DNA of 23,629 nucleotides from Bordetella genomosp. 11 (GTDB lineage: Bacteria; Pseudomonadota; Gammaproteobacteria; Burkholderiales; Burkholderiaceae_B), in assembly GCF_002261215.1 (NCBI RefSeq), contig NZ_NEVS01000003.1, forward strand, positions 1 to 23,629. Direction: 5' to 3'. Shown one piece after another: positions 23,469 through 23,629 of this stretch; the stretch's first letter is position 1; every line of letters starts with the position of its first letter. The notes under the pieces are model-generated. The model ran no database searches. It was not told where the DNA came from and saw only the letters and a program-made list of their open reading frames with translations. The translations under genes were made by a program, and so were the position numbers.

Positions 23469-23629
23469 GTCGAACTCCCGATAAGGTGGGTGAGCGATAG
23501 GTTTAACACCGGCGCCTTTTGCTGCGGACCTTTTGAGCGGTTCGCCGCAGGTGGAGGCGTCCATACCATTTTTCGAGGTAGGGCCTTTCCCCTTGCGCGC
23601 CATTCCCTTGCCATTTCGACCCTTTGGCC
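23469..23629. other. Upstream non-coding end of the IS110-family element
   Basis: No gene is seen. It carries the transposase ribosome site and presumably its promoter. The left IS boundary is not determinable, because IS1111-type elements have short subterminal inverted repeats and I found no convincing match to the other side. The window ends here. Confidence 0.4.

Overview
The window is GC-rich DNA with betaproteobacterial gene content. The central block (DEAD-box helicase, IclR/MFS/mhpEF cluster, MidA-type methyltransferase, short CCA-adding enzyme, soluble lytic transglycosylase) resembles Bordetella/Achromobacter (Alcaligenaceae) chromosomes. That placement is inferred from protein sequence and gene order; nothing here proves the species.

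Layout. (1) 1-7590: decayed remains of an integrative and conjugative element (ICE), probably of the MobH/ICEclc-PFGI-1 type. It holds the end of a DsbA-like thiol-disulfide protein, scraps of a primase-like (toprim-type) gene and of radC, four small genes of unknown function, a complete DUF1778-GNAT toxin-antitoxin pair behind two palindromic operators, a DUF932 gene cut after about 100 codons, a complete P4-type tyrosine integrase, and the C-terminal coiled coil of a KfrA-like protein. Two related ~0.5 kb non-coding leaders precede the small gene at 2579 and the DUF932 gene. (2) ~7588-17398: chromosomal core. It contains an rhlE-like helicase missing its front end and frameshifted near its tail; a minus-strand operon, mhpF-mhpE-MHS transporter-IclR regulator, that converts 4-hydroxy-2-oxovalerate to pyruvate and acetyl-CoA; and the midA / cca-slt group. 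(3) 17399-18940: a DDE (rve-type) insertion sequence that interrupts slt and ends without an obvious right terminus. (4) ~18950-22442: a second mobile-DNA segment with a 5'-truncated DHA2-type drug efflux MFS gene and a full-length MobH relaxase (traI). (5) 22443-23629: an IS110-family (IS1111-like) element.

The main theme is rearrangement. ICE-type pieces lie on both sides of a core block, and at 5528, 7588, 17399 and about 18940 known genes break off abruptly. The self-contained units that still look intact are the toxin-antitoxin pair, the integrase, the mhp operon, midA, cca, the relaxase and the IS110 transposase. The most interesting unexplained items are the repeated leader upstream of two unrelated small genes and the small-gene cluster at 2579-3807. 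I did not find a clear, complete new system.
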